NCBI GenBank assembly: GCA_922989275.2 | Contig: OV277859.1 | Coordinates: 90,268,198-90,332,197, forward strand | Length of the DNA: 64,000 nucleotides | Source of the DNA: Gari tellinella | Taxonomy: Eukaryota > Mollusca > Bivalvia > Cardiida > Psammobiidae | Reading direction: 5' to 3' | In this document: positions 11,177 to 26,100 of the stretch, piece by piece | Position numbering within the stretch: position 1 is the first letter of the stretch | Layout of the letters: each line of letters begins with the position of its first letter | Made by a program: the position numbers and the translations under genes | Notes under the pieces: model-generated | Database searches by the model: none | What the model saw: the letters and a program-made list of their open reading frames with translations, nothing else | What the model was told of the DNA's origin: nothing

Positions 11177-14100
11177 GTAAGAATATAGTCTTTGGATTGG
11201 AATAAGATCTTAAAACTAATTTCACCCATTTACCCCATATATATGCATTTTTACGCCCCTAGTTTATTCCTCCGTTGAAGAAAGTAGTTCCTTTTTATAG
11301 TCATACGTATGTACTGTAAGAATATTTTTCTATATACTAACAGATGGTAGCTTCAAACAGGAGTAAAGTAAAGCAGAATGCGCCTTCTGCTTTACTTTAA
11401 ACATGTTTTAAATGATCACGTGTTTTCAAAATTATTGGGCAATGGATAAGGGCGATTTTACCCGTTTGTGTATGAGATGTAAAACTAATACTCAAATCTA
11501 TTTAGATTTCTAACTGCAGTGGCATTGCATTTTATTCAGGATTTATTTAACACATCCAACCCTAGTGATGAGTATACTCGTCATTAACAAACAGTGTATA
11601 TGTGAGGATAACACTTGTCTAAAGCAAACAGTGTAGACCTCAGGGTCTACACTGTTTGCCATTTTGAAACATATTGTTAACATCAACCCTAAATAGAAAA
11701 AAAATGGACAACACATATTTTGAAAGTGGAACTGTTCATTAAATGTTTCAGGGGTGAATGAGTTAAAACGAGTTGTCATATGAACGAGTCCTACGGTATT
11801 ACATAGCAACTAAAATATTATGATAGCTTTAGTTTGACCGTAAGGAAAAGTTGATATTGAAACATGATAATGTAATATTACCACTATAGTAACCGGTATA
11901 TTCATTTATAGTTACCCTCTGTCGCTTTCAATTGTTTATTTCTATAAAATCCCAAATAACTCAGCGCCTCAGCTGGTTACTTACTCAGTGCTTGACAAAA
12001 GATAAATCAGGACCCGAGGTTAAAAAACTTTAAACGAACTCCGTGCTCAGAACTAAATTTTGATTACATGCTTTAGTTTTTATAAAACATGCTCGAACAG
12101 ATTCAAGTAACCTTATTTAGGTATATTTTTACAGTAGAAATATGAAATGCTTGCTGAAGTTTATGCGCTGAGTAAAATTCTGAGCTTTCAGCACAGAGTT
12201 CATTTTAAGTTTTATATCCTCGGAGCCTGCAATTTCTCCGGATTTTTATCCTAGCAGATGGTAGCTTAAAGCAGACTGAAAGTAAAGCAGAAGGTGCCTT
12301 AAGGCACATCATGCTTTACTTTCAATCTGCTTAAATTTACCATATTTCTTCAAAACTAGAAATAGCCCTTGGGGTAAAGGGTTAAAGGTGTGATTCGTAA
12401 AATAGAAAATATTTGGATGCTTCATGGTTAACAATCCTGTGGAACATGTATACATGTGCTTTGAATAGTGTCACAGTTGACATGACTTAGCAAACTATGT
12501 GCCTCTCATATTCACAATTTATTCACTAAAGAAAGTAGAATAATATCTTTTTACATTTTTGATAGATGATTTATTTAAAGCAAACGACTATTCGGCATGA
12601 TATAGGTTCATGTAGGTGAAGGTGTCCCAGAGTGATTTTTTATGCTCCAGGTTTTATGTAGTTTGTGCCCAATAACAATGTTTATTTCATGCTTATGAAT
12701 ATAAGTGCGTCATAAATCAGTGTAAATGTATTTTATGCTCAAGAAATATCCTTTTCATGACCACTTTCTGCTCAACAACACACTTATTTCTTGGGGTATC
12801 ATCCGGGTATGTGGCTCGCAAATCATTTAAATGTTTATTGCATCTCAGAATCGTATATGTATAAATGTAAGTAAATTCCCTAAATGGCGATGACTTACAA
12901 ACGACCATTTGGTGGTATTAACGACAGATGACCGCTTAAAGCAAGATGAAAGTAAAGCAGAAAGCTCCTGCAGGAGCTTTCTGCTTTACTTTCATCTTGC
13001 TTTATAAATGAGCAGTCATTTACCTCAAATATGGATTACTAAACTTTATTTAGTTGTCTTAATCGTGGAGGAGTTTGACTGTAGCTTTAATAACTACCCG
13101 GATATTGTAGGCTGGTAAATATTCATATATTATGGTACAATCAAACTTGTCTAAATCTAAATTATTTTCCCCAAAGCCTTTCCTACCTTGTCGTGGTTCT
13201 CGGACTTACCCATTTCACTCTCAATGACGCTTTAAAGCGCGTTTGCAAATAGTTTTAGTCCTGATCAGACGCCGTGAACGCGGTGTCTGATCAGGACCCA
13301 AACTGTTTGACACTCCTATCGATACTTTTTTAATTCAGACAACCATAAATCTAACTTTGAAACGTGTCTTGCAGATAACAATGCTGAAACAGACGACAAT
13401 AAAGCGGTACATGGGTAAACATCTCCCGAATAATTCGATCATGGAAGGGTTAATAGTAATATAGAATAATTGTTTGACTGAAATTATCCTCTCTATATCA
13501 ATAACTAAAATGAAGGCAGACCGATGAATTTTATCCCATGTGCTGACTTCGCAACGAATGAGATTAGCCGAAATCATCTTCCTGAAATCATCATCATCTC
13601 ATCATCCCTCATTATTCACCGGCGCTATATGAGTTATTTTGTGTCATCCAAACTCGTTGACATTTTACTGATATTTCATATATGAAACGGTATATTATCA
13701 CCAAATCTGGTGTGCGACAGACGACAACTTACGCAGACGAAACTTACAGTGGAGAAAACGTTATTTTTTCCCGTTAAAACGCAAAAGAAATGCAAACGAA
13801 ACTCAAACGCAAAGCACTAAAACGTAGAAAAGTACAACTTTTGGACAATTCTGATATATCATGTTTATCTTGGTGGCAAACAATTTGGAGCCTGATCAGA
13901 CGCCGGGTTACCCGGCGTCTGATCTGGCTCCAAACTGTTTGTATGAGACATAGTAGTTTTAGCGTAAACGCATTTATTGGAAAAAATTATTTCTCCACTG
14001 TACATGTACATGTACAAGTAGCCTATTGAATACCACGAGGTCATCACTTTTAAACAATAACGGGCGTCTGCAGCTTTTATTTCTGAGATTTAAAGTTTAT

Positions 14101-17100
14101 GTATTTTGACTTAAGACACATTAAGTTTCATCGTCTGCTCTAACCCTCTTACCGCCAAAATATCGGCTTCATTGGAACTGTCGTCTGAAAAATAAATTAA
14201 CGTCAATTGTAGGGCTTTATTCAATGAAGAAGTGTCGAAAATAGCGTCAAACAGTTTGGATCTTGATCAGACGCGTTGTCACGCGGCGTCTGATTAGGAT
14301 CCAAAATGTTCGTCGCCTTTAGGCGACGTTGGCAGTGAAAGATTTGAATCTGACTTCGAAACGGCATTGCAGATAATAACACTGAAGCAGATGACAATAT
14401 TGCGATGGAGGGGTAAACATGCATGATACAATCGGCGCTGAAAGGGTTATAGTAAATGTACATAATCATATAAACACGTCATTGGCGATGTATAAGTATT
14501 TGTCATAAAGTAAATGATGGTATCTACCCGGATCTCGCTAAAATTTAAGGTAGTACCTACCGAATGAGATCAAATTAATGTCGGTCGAATTCGATACTCT
14601 ATGTAGAGCAATCGGCCCTCGCGGCAACTGAAGGTACGTAGCAAATCATATTCGAACATAGGTCGGTACGTCCGTCAGTTGACGAGAATGACCGATCGCT
14701 CCTCGTTGAATATCGATATCAACCGACATTGGCCCGATCTCTTAAGGGTCGTTCTACTCTAAGAAAAGAATGTCTCTACCCTTCACTAAGCAATGGGCGT
14801 ATGGTCCACATGTCAGGATAGGTTTTCCGGATAAGGCCAACGACGTAGATCCAGATACAGTTTTCATTACACGGACGTTGAATAGGTCTTCATTTTTTGC
14901 AGCAGTAGCTTATCCAAAATGTATCATTTTCAGATTGCGCGCATAAATCGTGTCATCTGATCTTGGACTGCAAGGTCTGCAATATTGACCCGTTATCATA
15001 TAAATACGCCGTTTTACGCCTTCTTTAATTAATTCCTCTATTGAAGATATAGTTCCCAATTTATACTGTCACAAATAAAAGTATATAAATTCTAGCAGAT
15101 AAAAGCATAAAGCAGGTTGAAAGTAAAGCAGAATGCGCCTTAACCAATGCTTAATAAAAACTATAGTTGATATTTTGGCAGGCGACAACTTTAAAAATAC
15201 GATTATTTGGTGCGATAATGGTTAACGATCCCGGAAGTATGCCTAAATTCTTAACTGCCTACATAGAATTGTCTGTTAAAAACTATCGTCCTTAAAAAAA
15301 AAACCAAATTCATTTTTTCAGCTTTTGACTGAAATAAGCATTTTATATGAGTTTCAAACAGTTTGGATCAAGATCAGACACCGAGCTACACGGCGTCTTG
15401 TCCGGATCTAACATGTTCGCAAATATGATTGGTTGCAACATGGGCGGTGAAATAGTTAATCTTAATATCTAACCCTTTCAACGTCAAATATCGTCTGCTA
15501 AAGATTGTCGTCTGCTTTATAGTATGCTCAGATTTTAGGATGTTTTATTTTAGGAATGTCGAAACTACAAGCACGTATATCGTAGGAAACAATTAAGATC
15601 TAGATCCTAAATTCCTAGGCGCCTGATCTGGATCCAAACTTATTTTTTTTCCCAACGTCAGAGCATTCCGGATAGACAGTGAGTGGGTGAAACTACCGTC
15701 GCATGAGCACACATGTATTTTGTACACATACCAATTAAAATAAATAGTATTCAAGCAGGTGAAAAGAACGTGATTTTACAACAAAAAACCTGTCTATTTA
15801 TAACTCATATACGGTGGAGAAAACGTTACTATTTCCCGTTTAAACGCATACGAAAACACTAAACGTATAAAATGACAATGTTTTGATAATCCTGACTATT
15901 CATTTTAATCTTATTGTCAAACAGTTTGGAGCCTGATCAGACGCCGGGTTACCCGGCGTCTGATCTGGCTCCAAACGGTTTGCAAAGGAAATGATAATGT
16001 ATTTAGCGTAAACGCGTTTATTTTGGAAAGGATAACGTTTTCTCCACTGTAGGTCTCGGTTGTGTGTGCACGCTGCGGTTGAATCTATGATTACTATATT
16101 GCAATCAGTTTGGACCCAGATGAAACGCCGAGTTTCTGAATCCAAACTGTTTGACACTCTGACAACATTTTCTGAAAGAAAATGCATATATTTATAACTA
16201 TTTTCAGATTTGCTGTATACGACAGTTTCCTAGCGAGAAGAATGCTAAAAGTACAGTAAAAACCTCCACTAAATTGTGTTCATTAGGTGTTTATGACAGG
16301 TGACTGCTTAAAGCAATGGGACAGTAAAGCAGAAAACTCCTGAAGGAGTTTTCTGCTTTACTGCCACCATGCTTTTAGCTGCCATTTGTCTTTTTTACAA
16401 CTAATAAGCCTTTGTTATAGTGGTCGTAACAGAGAGGTTTTATTGTAACTAGACCTATCATAATCTGTTTCAGTGTACAATCGACTCGCCAAGTCGAACA
16501 TACCTGTATGTCAATGTGACAGTCACATTTTTATTTCTCGCATTACTTAAGACGTAGTGAAGTAACTAAACTAATATCGTAATGAGTGTCGAACAGTTTG
16601 GATTCTGATCAGACACTGCGTTATTTGCGTCTGATCAAGATTCAAATTGTTTGCAAATAAATATTGTACAAGGGATAAGGCAGTGAAAGAGTTAACAACG
16701 CATTACAGGATAAAAAAAAATGTACAAAGTTCAATGAGAGTGTTCTTCATTCATTGAAGAAGCCTTGGCCACCAGCGATGAGTTCAGTAACGAAAGCGAT
16801 GGCCATCGGTTGAAAGTTGGCTACTGGTCTGAAATACGGTGGCGAAAACGTAAATATTTCGTTCAAACGCAAACGAATTGCCATAAAATATAGAAAATGA
16901 CAACATTATGACAATTTAGACTACCAGCTTTAAACTGAGTGCAAACAGTTTTGAGCCTGATCAGACGCCGGGTTACCCGGTGTCTGATCTGGCTCAAAAT
17001 TGTTTGATATGAAAATAATAGTAACCGTAACCGGGTTATTTGGAAGAAAATATCATCTCTACTGTACTCTGCACGCTGCACACGGGGCACAAATTGAACG

Positions 17101-20100
17101 CGCTACTGTATTTGATAATGCTCCTGGACCTGTCCTCATAGTAATGGTCGCTTAATTAAAGCTTGCTTGTATCTTGAATAGAAATACCTGTTGTATTATT
17201 TAACCAGTATCATCCTGAAGGTTTGATATGAATTATTAAATTTTTCAAACATGACCAGATTATGTTCAATTTTAGAATTGATTTCAGAAAATATTTCAGA
17301 GAATAAACACTTAACAAACAGTGTAGATCCTGCTCAGAGGGCTCCGTAAGGAGCCCTCTGAGCAGGATCTACACTGATTGTGAAATAAACATATACAAAT
17401 GTACTGGGCTCCAGTATAGCAATCATGGTTAATATTTACCCTGTGTTTATTAGATATCGATTTCATTTCCCCCCAATACACTGCTATAGTATTGCCAGAT
17501 TCAAAAGTGTAAACATAATAATATATAACGTTTCAAAACCCAGGTTTCATTGTCTTGTTTTGGTCGAAGAAGCCTTACCTAATATAACAACGAACATCAT
17601 ACAGTTTTGATCATGGTCAGGCACCTTGTTAGCCAGTGTAGGAACAGGCAACGAACTCTGCAAATGCCAGTCAAGATTTTAAATACCGGTATACAGTGGG
17701 GAATCTGTTATTCTTTCCCGTTTAAACGCAAACGTACGCAAACGCAAAGCACTAAAACGTAGAAAAGAACAACTTTTGGACAATTCTGATATTTCATGTT
17801 TATCTTGGTGGCAAACAGTCTGGAGCCTGATCAGACGCCGGGTTACCCGGCGTCTGATCTGGCTCCAAACTGTTTGTAATAGAAATAATAGTTTTAGCGT
17901 AAACGCGTTTATTGGGAAAGAATAACGTTTTCTCCACTGTAGTAGGTGTAGGAAGGCAAATGCCAGTCAAGTCGATTTTGAATACCGGTATATAAGGGTG
18001 GAAATTGATGCAAAAATCCATGAATGTTTTATTTTTATAGTGTTACATGTATATATCTTTGTTCTAATTAACTCCGCCCTTACATTATCACAAGTACAAC
18101 AGTTATTTGCAAGCAGGTTAAATTCTTATCAAACCTCGAAAATCGGCGTCTAATCAGGACCCGAACTGTTTGACACTCATTACAATATTTCATTAGTCAA
18201 CTAAACTAAATTTTAGATTTGAGAAATATAAGCAGACGACAATTGTTTAAAACGCATGACATCATAGTAGTGTGTTGGTTAATTATACGGAACGAAATAG
18301 ATCCTGGTTGCGCCATCCGAAATGTTTTTATATAATGATTCATCTTGCTGTGTATTCACTTGATTATATCTTGATTATAACTATAACGCCTGGGAATTTT
18401 GAACCCTAAAGACGGGTATCTACATACAGTCGAACTTCGATATTTCGAACTCGGTTAAGTCGAACATACCCGTATTTCAAAGTTAAAACGTGGCTCAGCC
18501 ACGTTTTAACTTTGAAATAAGGGTATGTTCAACATAACCGAGCATGAAATAATGAAGTTTATGTGTCGACATATCGAATAGGTCGAGTTTAACGAGTTCG
18601 AGATATCGAAGTTCGACTGTAATTTACAAACAGTATGTGTGAAGAGTACACTTGACATCAGCAAACAGTGAAGACCCAGATCAGAGGGCTCCAAACGGAG
18701 CCCTCTGGTTAGGGTTTGCACTGTGTACAATTTCGCATTATAAAAATGTAGTAAAAATCAACTCAATTAATCGAAGATAAAAATACTTTATTAGAAACTA
18801 GAATTGCATGTATTCAGTTAAAGTTTTATGGATGAATGAGTGTCGTCTTCTTTAAAATGTTGTCAGCAATATATTTTCAAATTTATGTTTTAGACACTGT
18901 GACTAAAGAAACAGCAATCCTCTTATATTAACCATGTTAAATCCTGATTCGATACTTGGAGTTTGATCAGGACTGCAGTTGTTTGCATTGCAACAACTAC
19001 AGTATCTGTTGAGAATATGTTATTTGTTCTGTACATTGTATAAAAACGCTTGTGCTAAAACTAAGGCGGTGTCTGATCAGGCATCGAACTGTTCGATAAA
19101 TCGTCATTTCTTTTTTCCTTCTTTTTGAAAAAAACAAAGTGTTATTTTCTACATTATATAGAATAGCATTCGTGTCTAGACTTAAAATAAAATGATTAAC
19201 CCTTAGCCCGCCAATTAAAATGTCGTCTGCTATATTTCTCGTCTGCTTCAAGTTTCAAAGTGCTTCAAAGTTGCTCAAAATTGCTGAAAATGTTGTCCGA
19301 GTGTCAAACAGCTTGGATCCGGATGAGACGCCGAGTTACTCGGCGTCTCATCCGGATCCAAGCTGTTTGCATATGGAGCTATAGTCGTGACTGACAGGCT
19401 AAGGGTTAACATCGTCTCCTCTACATATGCTACAATATGTCTCAATAACAAACCAGTACAGCAATACGTTCAGTAAGGAAAACGATGGCCGTCGATGATT
19501 ATCGATTGCGAGTTGGCTACCGGTCTGAAAAAAAAATTGTGAGAAAAGGTTATTCTTCCGTTCAAACGCAAACGCATTGCAAAGAAATATAGAACAGGAC
19601 AACTTTTTAATAATTCTGACTACCAGTTTCAATCTGAGTGGCAAACAGTTTAGAGCCAGATCAGACGCCGGGTTACCCGGCGTCTGATCAGGTTCCAAAC
19701 TGTTTGCAATGAAAATAATAGTTTAAGCGTAAACGCGGTTATTTGAAAATAAAACGTTTTCTCTACTGTACTCTGCACGCTGAACACGGGACACAAACTG
19801 CTAACCTAAGCAGCAAACAGTGGTAACTTATCACGCTACAGAACACCCCTTCCAACACCCCTCCCTTTCCAACACAAATGCACCCTTTGTGAAATGTCCC
19901 ATGTCATAAGTTCTGTTAATGGTCACCGAAATGAATTTTGCTGTTAGGAACGGTATGCAGGGACCCGTTTCATAAAACTTCGTACGACAAATGATGTTGT
20001 AAGTCAGATTATAAAAGTCTCAATTACTATTTATTTCTCCATCTATTCCTGTCTTGTGACATCTCTTTGGAATTGTCTTGAAAAGACGATTCCAAAAAGA

Positions 20101-23100
20101 TGTCACAAGACAGGATTAGATAGAGAAATAAGAAATTAAATGTATTTTTAAGTTTAGACTCACGACCGTTTTTGTCGTAGGATGTTTTATGAAACGGGTC
20201 CCAGATCTGTTCGTATACTCCTACAAACATCTGAAAGTGGTACACGACACTCCGCTATCTCTATAGATGCACGTACTGTGATGCACTTACTCTTGGCACA
20301 ATATATTTCGCGCAATAGCAAACGGTGAAGACCCTGATCTGATGGCTCTTATAAGAGTCTTTACTGTTTGAATAGTAGAGGAAAGCGTAATCATCACAGA
20401 TACTCTGTCTGTACATGTATATGACGCATATATACAGTAGAGAAAACGTTATTCTTTCCCGTTTAAACGCAAAAGAACCGCAAACGCAAATCGAAAAAAT
20501 GTAGGAAATTACCATTTTTGGACATTTCCAAATATTGTTCCTTAATCTGAGTGGAAAACAGTTTGAAGCCTGATCAGACGCCGGGTTACCCTGTGTCTGA
20601 TCTGGCTCCAAACTGTTTGCTATGGAAGTAATGGTTTTAGCGTAAACGCGTTTAATGGGAAAGAATTAACGTGTTCTCCACTGTACTAGCACAAGGTTTT
20701 TTTTAGTCTTTCGTATTTATTTATTGTTGTTCTTTCATATTTTTCAGGGAGGCATCAAGCTAGCCCTGTTGAACTCTACAGAACATATGATTCACGCGTT
20801 CACCGATGGCTTCATTGGAAACGACCCCACGTAAGACATTTCTGAGTTTTCCATAGTCCATACCATTATGATGTACATGTATACGGTAGGCTATACGGCC
20901 CCATGTTCCTGTTAAGACCTCGGCGAAAATACATAAAATCCTGAAAAGGGGCGGTAGAGTTATGCAGCCTCTGAACGGGATCCAAACTGTTTGACACTCA
21001 ATATATCTAAATGAGGTTGCTGAAATAAGTTAATGCATGTTATGTTAAAAACTAGAGTTTAAAATCAAAAATGAGTTTTGAGCACAGAGATTGTTTAAGT
21101 TTTATAACCTCGGACCCGGGTTGCTCGCTGTTTGTCAAAACAACTATACATACACGTAGTTAAAATGGACTTATTTGGAAATTAGTATTCTCGTTTTAAG
21201 TTTTAGAGCTAATGAGTTATACAGAACAATGTTGACGCAGCTTCCGGCTCACTATGTTACAACAATTGATTTTTGAGAATACAGTAAATACCCTTTAATA
21301 GCCCCATTAAATAATTAAGAAATAACAAATTCGTAGGTGTTCATTACCGTGCATTAGATCACAGTTAGGAGTTGAGATGTGGAGTCATTAGATCACGAGG
21401 CCTTTAGGCCGAGTGATCTAATTACCCACATCATATACCATACTGACCTTTAACGGTGTTTTATCCAATTTCCAATAGAAAAGAACACAATAATTCCATT
21501 TAATATGAAAAACATTCTCGTAACACCAGGTGAATTAACCCATTCAACTAAATGACGTGGCTAAAGTGGACATGGCTAAATCCCGGCTAAATTGCGGGAT
21601 ATACCCTGGACCACCCTAGTACCCACTAGAAATAGCAATTTTAAAACAAATGAATGCTGTTCTCTTCCGTTCGAAGTTGTTCGAACTGATGTTTCTATTA
21701 TAAAATATGTACCTGACCTAATGTTTTGAATGTGTGTTAGGATAGTTCTCATGTATTTGTAGAATTGTACAAACTGAGAAAATAAAGAGTATTTGAATTT
21801 GAATTGAATTTGTTATTTTAATTCTAACGTGACTTTTATTATAAAAATACTATTTATGTATTACGCGTATGGGGCATTGGAACAGCGGATGGAAACGCCG
21901 CGCGTGTATTTCATTATCGCGGCGTTACATGTATATATGTTTCTCGCTATTCTTTGTCTCTATTACATAGGTTTCGAGACGTGTTAGAATTAAGACTTAA
22001 CAATTTTTTATTCTAACGCGACTTTAATTGTAAAATTACTTTTTATGTATTACGCGTATGGGGCAAATGGAACAGCGGATGGAAACGCCGCGCGTGCAGT
22101 TCATTATCGCGACGTAATATACGTTTCTCAGTATTCTTTGTCTATACATGTATGCCGTAGGTTTCGAGTCGTGTAAGAATGTTAGTTATTAGGTATGTAC
22201 GACAGTAGTCCTATAAATAAGACCTGATGTAGCTATTTCACATTTTTACATTTTCTGGTACGTTACATGCATGATAAATGTAAAATGAAAATATCAGATT
22301 AATGAAAGTTGACTGTTAAATAGGGGCATGTAGATACGTCTAAATGTTTGGACTAGTACGACAGTTGACTGTTTAAAGCAATGTGACAGTAAATCAGAAA
22401 GCTCCTTTAGGAGCTTTCTGTTTTACTGTCACATTGCTTTAATCTGTCACCTTTCTTTTATACAAACACTATCCCTTCGTTCAGTTGTCGTGATAGCGAA
22501 GTTTTACTGTATGTTCAACAATTTAATTCTTTATTTTTTCGTTACCTAGCAACCTGCAGCATAGAATAACCATGCCGAATATTGTATGCAATGACTGCTC
22601 AATACAGCTGATGAGGAGGGCGGGCGAATGGACTTCTGGGGGATGTAACTGTGGTCGCTATGAGTTTTACTCATGTGCCGATGTCAACATTGTCACCAGT
22701 ATGTACACGTGCACTCAGCACGAATCTATTTACCCTTATCCTGTGGTAAAATCGTCTGCTTCAAAATTGTCGTCTGCAAAATTGGTTAAATCTAGATTTA
22801 TACATTTTTTAAGAAAGAAACCTAAAAGCGAGTGCCAAACAGTTTGTTTCCAGATCAGACGCCGCGTTACGCGGCGTCTGATCTAGAACCAAACTGTTTC
22901 CAAATTTCAGTAAAGTCGCAACCAGCAGGCAAAGGGTTAACTCGTTCACTCATGAAACTTTTAATAGACTATTCCAATTTCAATATAAGTCTAGTCCATT
23001 TTTGACTATATAGGGTGGAATTTAACGATATTTTACAAAATGACAAACCTTGATCAGAGGGCTCCTTTTGATCAGGGTCTGTACTGTTTGCATAGGACAA

Positions 23101-26100
23101 GTGTACTTTTGACAGGTATATGATTTGTTAATGACGAGTATACTGTAGTGGGTGAAAGTAAATATCAGAATGCGCCTTAAGGTGCATTCTACTTTACTTT
23201 CAGCCAACTCTAAGCTTCAGTCAAATATAGCGTAACTCGAGCTATGTAACAATTTGTATAGATTCATAACAGCTTCGCGTACAATTTTGACATGAATCTA
23301 TAACGGACATCTTTGATTTGCAACTCTGTACTAATGTGTTTGCAACTTATTGTATTGATGTGTGGGCCGGTGGCCTTTATTTACAATAAAATATCTTGTA
23401 TCTTCTATAATTCTGGGGCCCGTTTCATAAAACTTCTTACGACAAATGTTGTCGTAAGTCAAAACTTTAAAATACATTTATTTTGTTATTTCTCCATTCA
23501 ATCCTGTCTTGTGACATCTTTTTGGAATCGTCTTTTCAAGACGATTCCAAAAAGATGTCACAAAACAGGATTAGATGGAGAAATAAATAATAATTGATAC
23601 TTTTATAATCTGGCTTACGACAACATTTGTCGTAAGAAGTTTTATGAAACGGGCCCCAGAATTGCAACTGCATTGTATATTATTCTATTTTTAGATCAAG
23701 CCATAGATATGTGTTCGTTCCATGGTACAGTTGTGAACGGAGCTTGCGTTTGTAATGGAATGTGGGCGGGGCCAAAATGCCAATATCTAGGTAAATCTTG
23801 TAGGTTTAGCATTAGAATTAGTATTTTTTAAATATATGTCAAACGCTTATATAAACGGATAAGAATTAGTTTATGATAAGAAATTCTGTTTAAAAACTGC
23901 ATTTCAATCAAAAGAAAAATATTGAGCTCTGGTGGGATTTGAACCCGGGACCCGACATGCGGGGACAGAAAAAGCAAAATAAGACAACCCCTTAGCCCAC
24001 TCGACGACCAGGCTATTCATATCTCTGGGATCGATTAAATGTACTTAAGTGTGTAGCGATGGAGAGTACATAATGTATGTCCGAGTCCGTGATCAATTTC
24101 TGTTGCGTCTTTGGACGCAACGGATAAAGCGATGGAAAATATCTAAAATAACAAGATTTAAATTCTTTTCTTACGGATGTTTTTAGACTGATCATATATT
24201 TCAAATGACAGATGCACGATAATGCTACACATTTGGTTTTATTTGAGTATTTCCTTTTATTTTTGCAAGTACACCATTTGGTTGCGAGTCGCTTTAAAAA
24301 CATGAACATAATATATTAACTCCTTCACTTCTAAAACTTCAAGTGGACAATGTCAGTTTCCACTTAAATCTGGTCGAGTTTTGACTATTCAGGGCTGATT
24401 TTAACAATATGTATCATTGCAAAAGTGACAAACAGTACAGATACTGATCAAACGGCTCTTACGAGAGTACTTTGATCAGGGTCTCAGTTTACTGTTTGCA
24501 TAGAGCAAATGTATTTTTCGCAGCTACACTATTAGTTATATAGTTTCCTCACAGGGTACATGAGGATTTCTTCCCGGCTGAGGAAAATCATTGTTGCATG
24601 AGCCGTTAGGCGAGGGTTACATGATTTTACCAGCCGGGAAGAAATCCCCATGTACCCTGTGAAGAAACTGCATAACAAATTTATTATACTGCAAAGTTTT
24701 CATTGTTCAAATTAAATATTTCGGAATGTGTCGTGCACCAAAGTAAACAGTAACAAAATCGCGTCAAAACATATGACGTTGAGCGTAAGTGACGTCATAT
24801 GTTTATGACGTTGTTATTCAAAAGAGAAATAGGCAAATTCGTATATAGACGGTTGCATCAAACTTTCTAGAAAAAAATGTGACTGTTGAAAGATCCCACC
24901 CGATTAGTTCTTATCCGAAATGGACTAAAACGGAGGATGCTCGATTAAAAGCACTCAGTCCTGTCGAGCAGTCAGTCGGTCGTCCTATTTTCTGCAAAGA
25001 CTGAAGAGCCTGTCAGCCACTGAAACAGCTGCATTTCTATGTACCCTGTCCAGCTCACAGGGTACTTCGTGTCAGTTCTACGGCTCGATAGCCTATCAGA
25101 AGTACGGAATTTACTTTGCAGTATAATAAAGTTTGTTATAGACGAGTATACTCGCCACTAGGGTTGAGTTTGTTGATATTAGAAATACACAGTGATGTAG
25201 TGTAAAAAAAAACCCACTGATGTGAGGTAAAGGGCTGAACAAATAAAACCTGTTAATTTTCCGAAACTAAAATCGAATAATCATCTTATCAAAATACATA
25301 AACAATGAAAGACAGGTGACAGCTTAAAGCAAGGTGAATGTAAGGGAGCTTTCTGTTTACTGTTTCCTTGCTTTAAGCAGTCACCTGTCGTAAACACCCA
25401 ATAGTTAAAACAATTTCAGACCCGTAGGAAACAAAACTGTAGTATGGTACAAAAGACAAAAGACGGAAATCGGTGGTCCCCCTCCCCAACCCAATGTAGA
25501 GTGGTCATTTTTGCTTCCTACGGGACTGAATTTAGGGGTCGTTATAGAGGCGTTATACTGTATATATATACATCTACCTACGAGAATTTCATTTCTGACT
25601 CATTCTTTCATTCACAGAGGAATGCAAGCTTGACAGCCATTGTCAAAATGACGGGAGATGTGAGGAAATATCAACATACTACCCTAAGCACCAGTGCTAC
25701 TGCGCTGCCGGATTCTTTGGGAGGCATTGCGAGAAGGGTGAGTAAAAACACCCTTCCATTCGCAGCAACTCGGTTTATTCCTATTTTTTCGAGGTGTTCC
25801 GATTAGGAATATAACGACCCCCGAAAACAGAGGTTTTTCAGGGTTTCCAAAACAGCGAAAAGTTTAACCCATTACCCCATAGCCCGTTTCAAATTTTGAA
25901 GACAAGTAACCATTTAAAGCAGGTTGAAAGTAAAGCAGAATGCGCCTTAAGGCGCATTCTGCTTTACTTTCAACCTGCTTTAAGCTACCAATTGCTAGAA
26001 TATAGAACATATTTCATGCAATATATAATTTTTATTTAAGGCTGTATAAATTTAAACTGTTTTCTTTAGTGGAGGGATAAATTATTTGAGTAAAAAGGCG

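Larger units (their letters stand above)
11177..20747 (+). other. Intron 1 (9.6 kb), filled with miniature elements
   Basis: I saw no additional exon. Exons 1 and 2 join as ...AYPHA|GGIKLALLN..., consistent with one continuous strand pair. Individual elements are listed separately. Confidence 0.75.
20831..22549 (+). other. Intron 2, with hairpin and tandem duplication
   Basis: It holds a hairpin at 21378-21431 (ATTAGATCACGAGGC / AGTGATCTAAT), an imperfect tandem duplication at 21805-22195 and an F-type core at 22373-22442. GAATTTGAATTGAATTTG near 21795 looks like a retroelement tail. Confidence 0.65.

Noticed and set aside
23930..24010. tRNA gene on the minus strand
   Set aside because: A and B boxes are recognisable but the anticodon and acceptor stems do not form. 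The segment is part of a repeated TTAA-flanked element.
24541..25135. Solo LTR of a retrovirus-like element
   Set aside because: It has flanking GTTATA repeats but lacks TG...CA ends, a primer-binding site and a polypurine tract.
25444..25806. 120-residue ORF overlapping exon 5
   Set aside because: It is in a different frame from the six-Cys EGF frame, crosses both splice sites and has no recognisable domain.
25914..25983. Bacterial-style terminator hairpins
   Set aside because: The strong palindromes are parts of repeated mobile elements in a eukaryotic genome and have no relation to gene ends.
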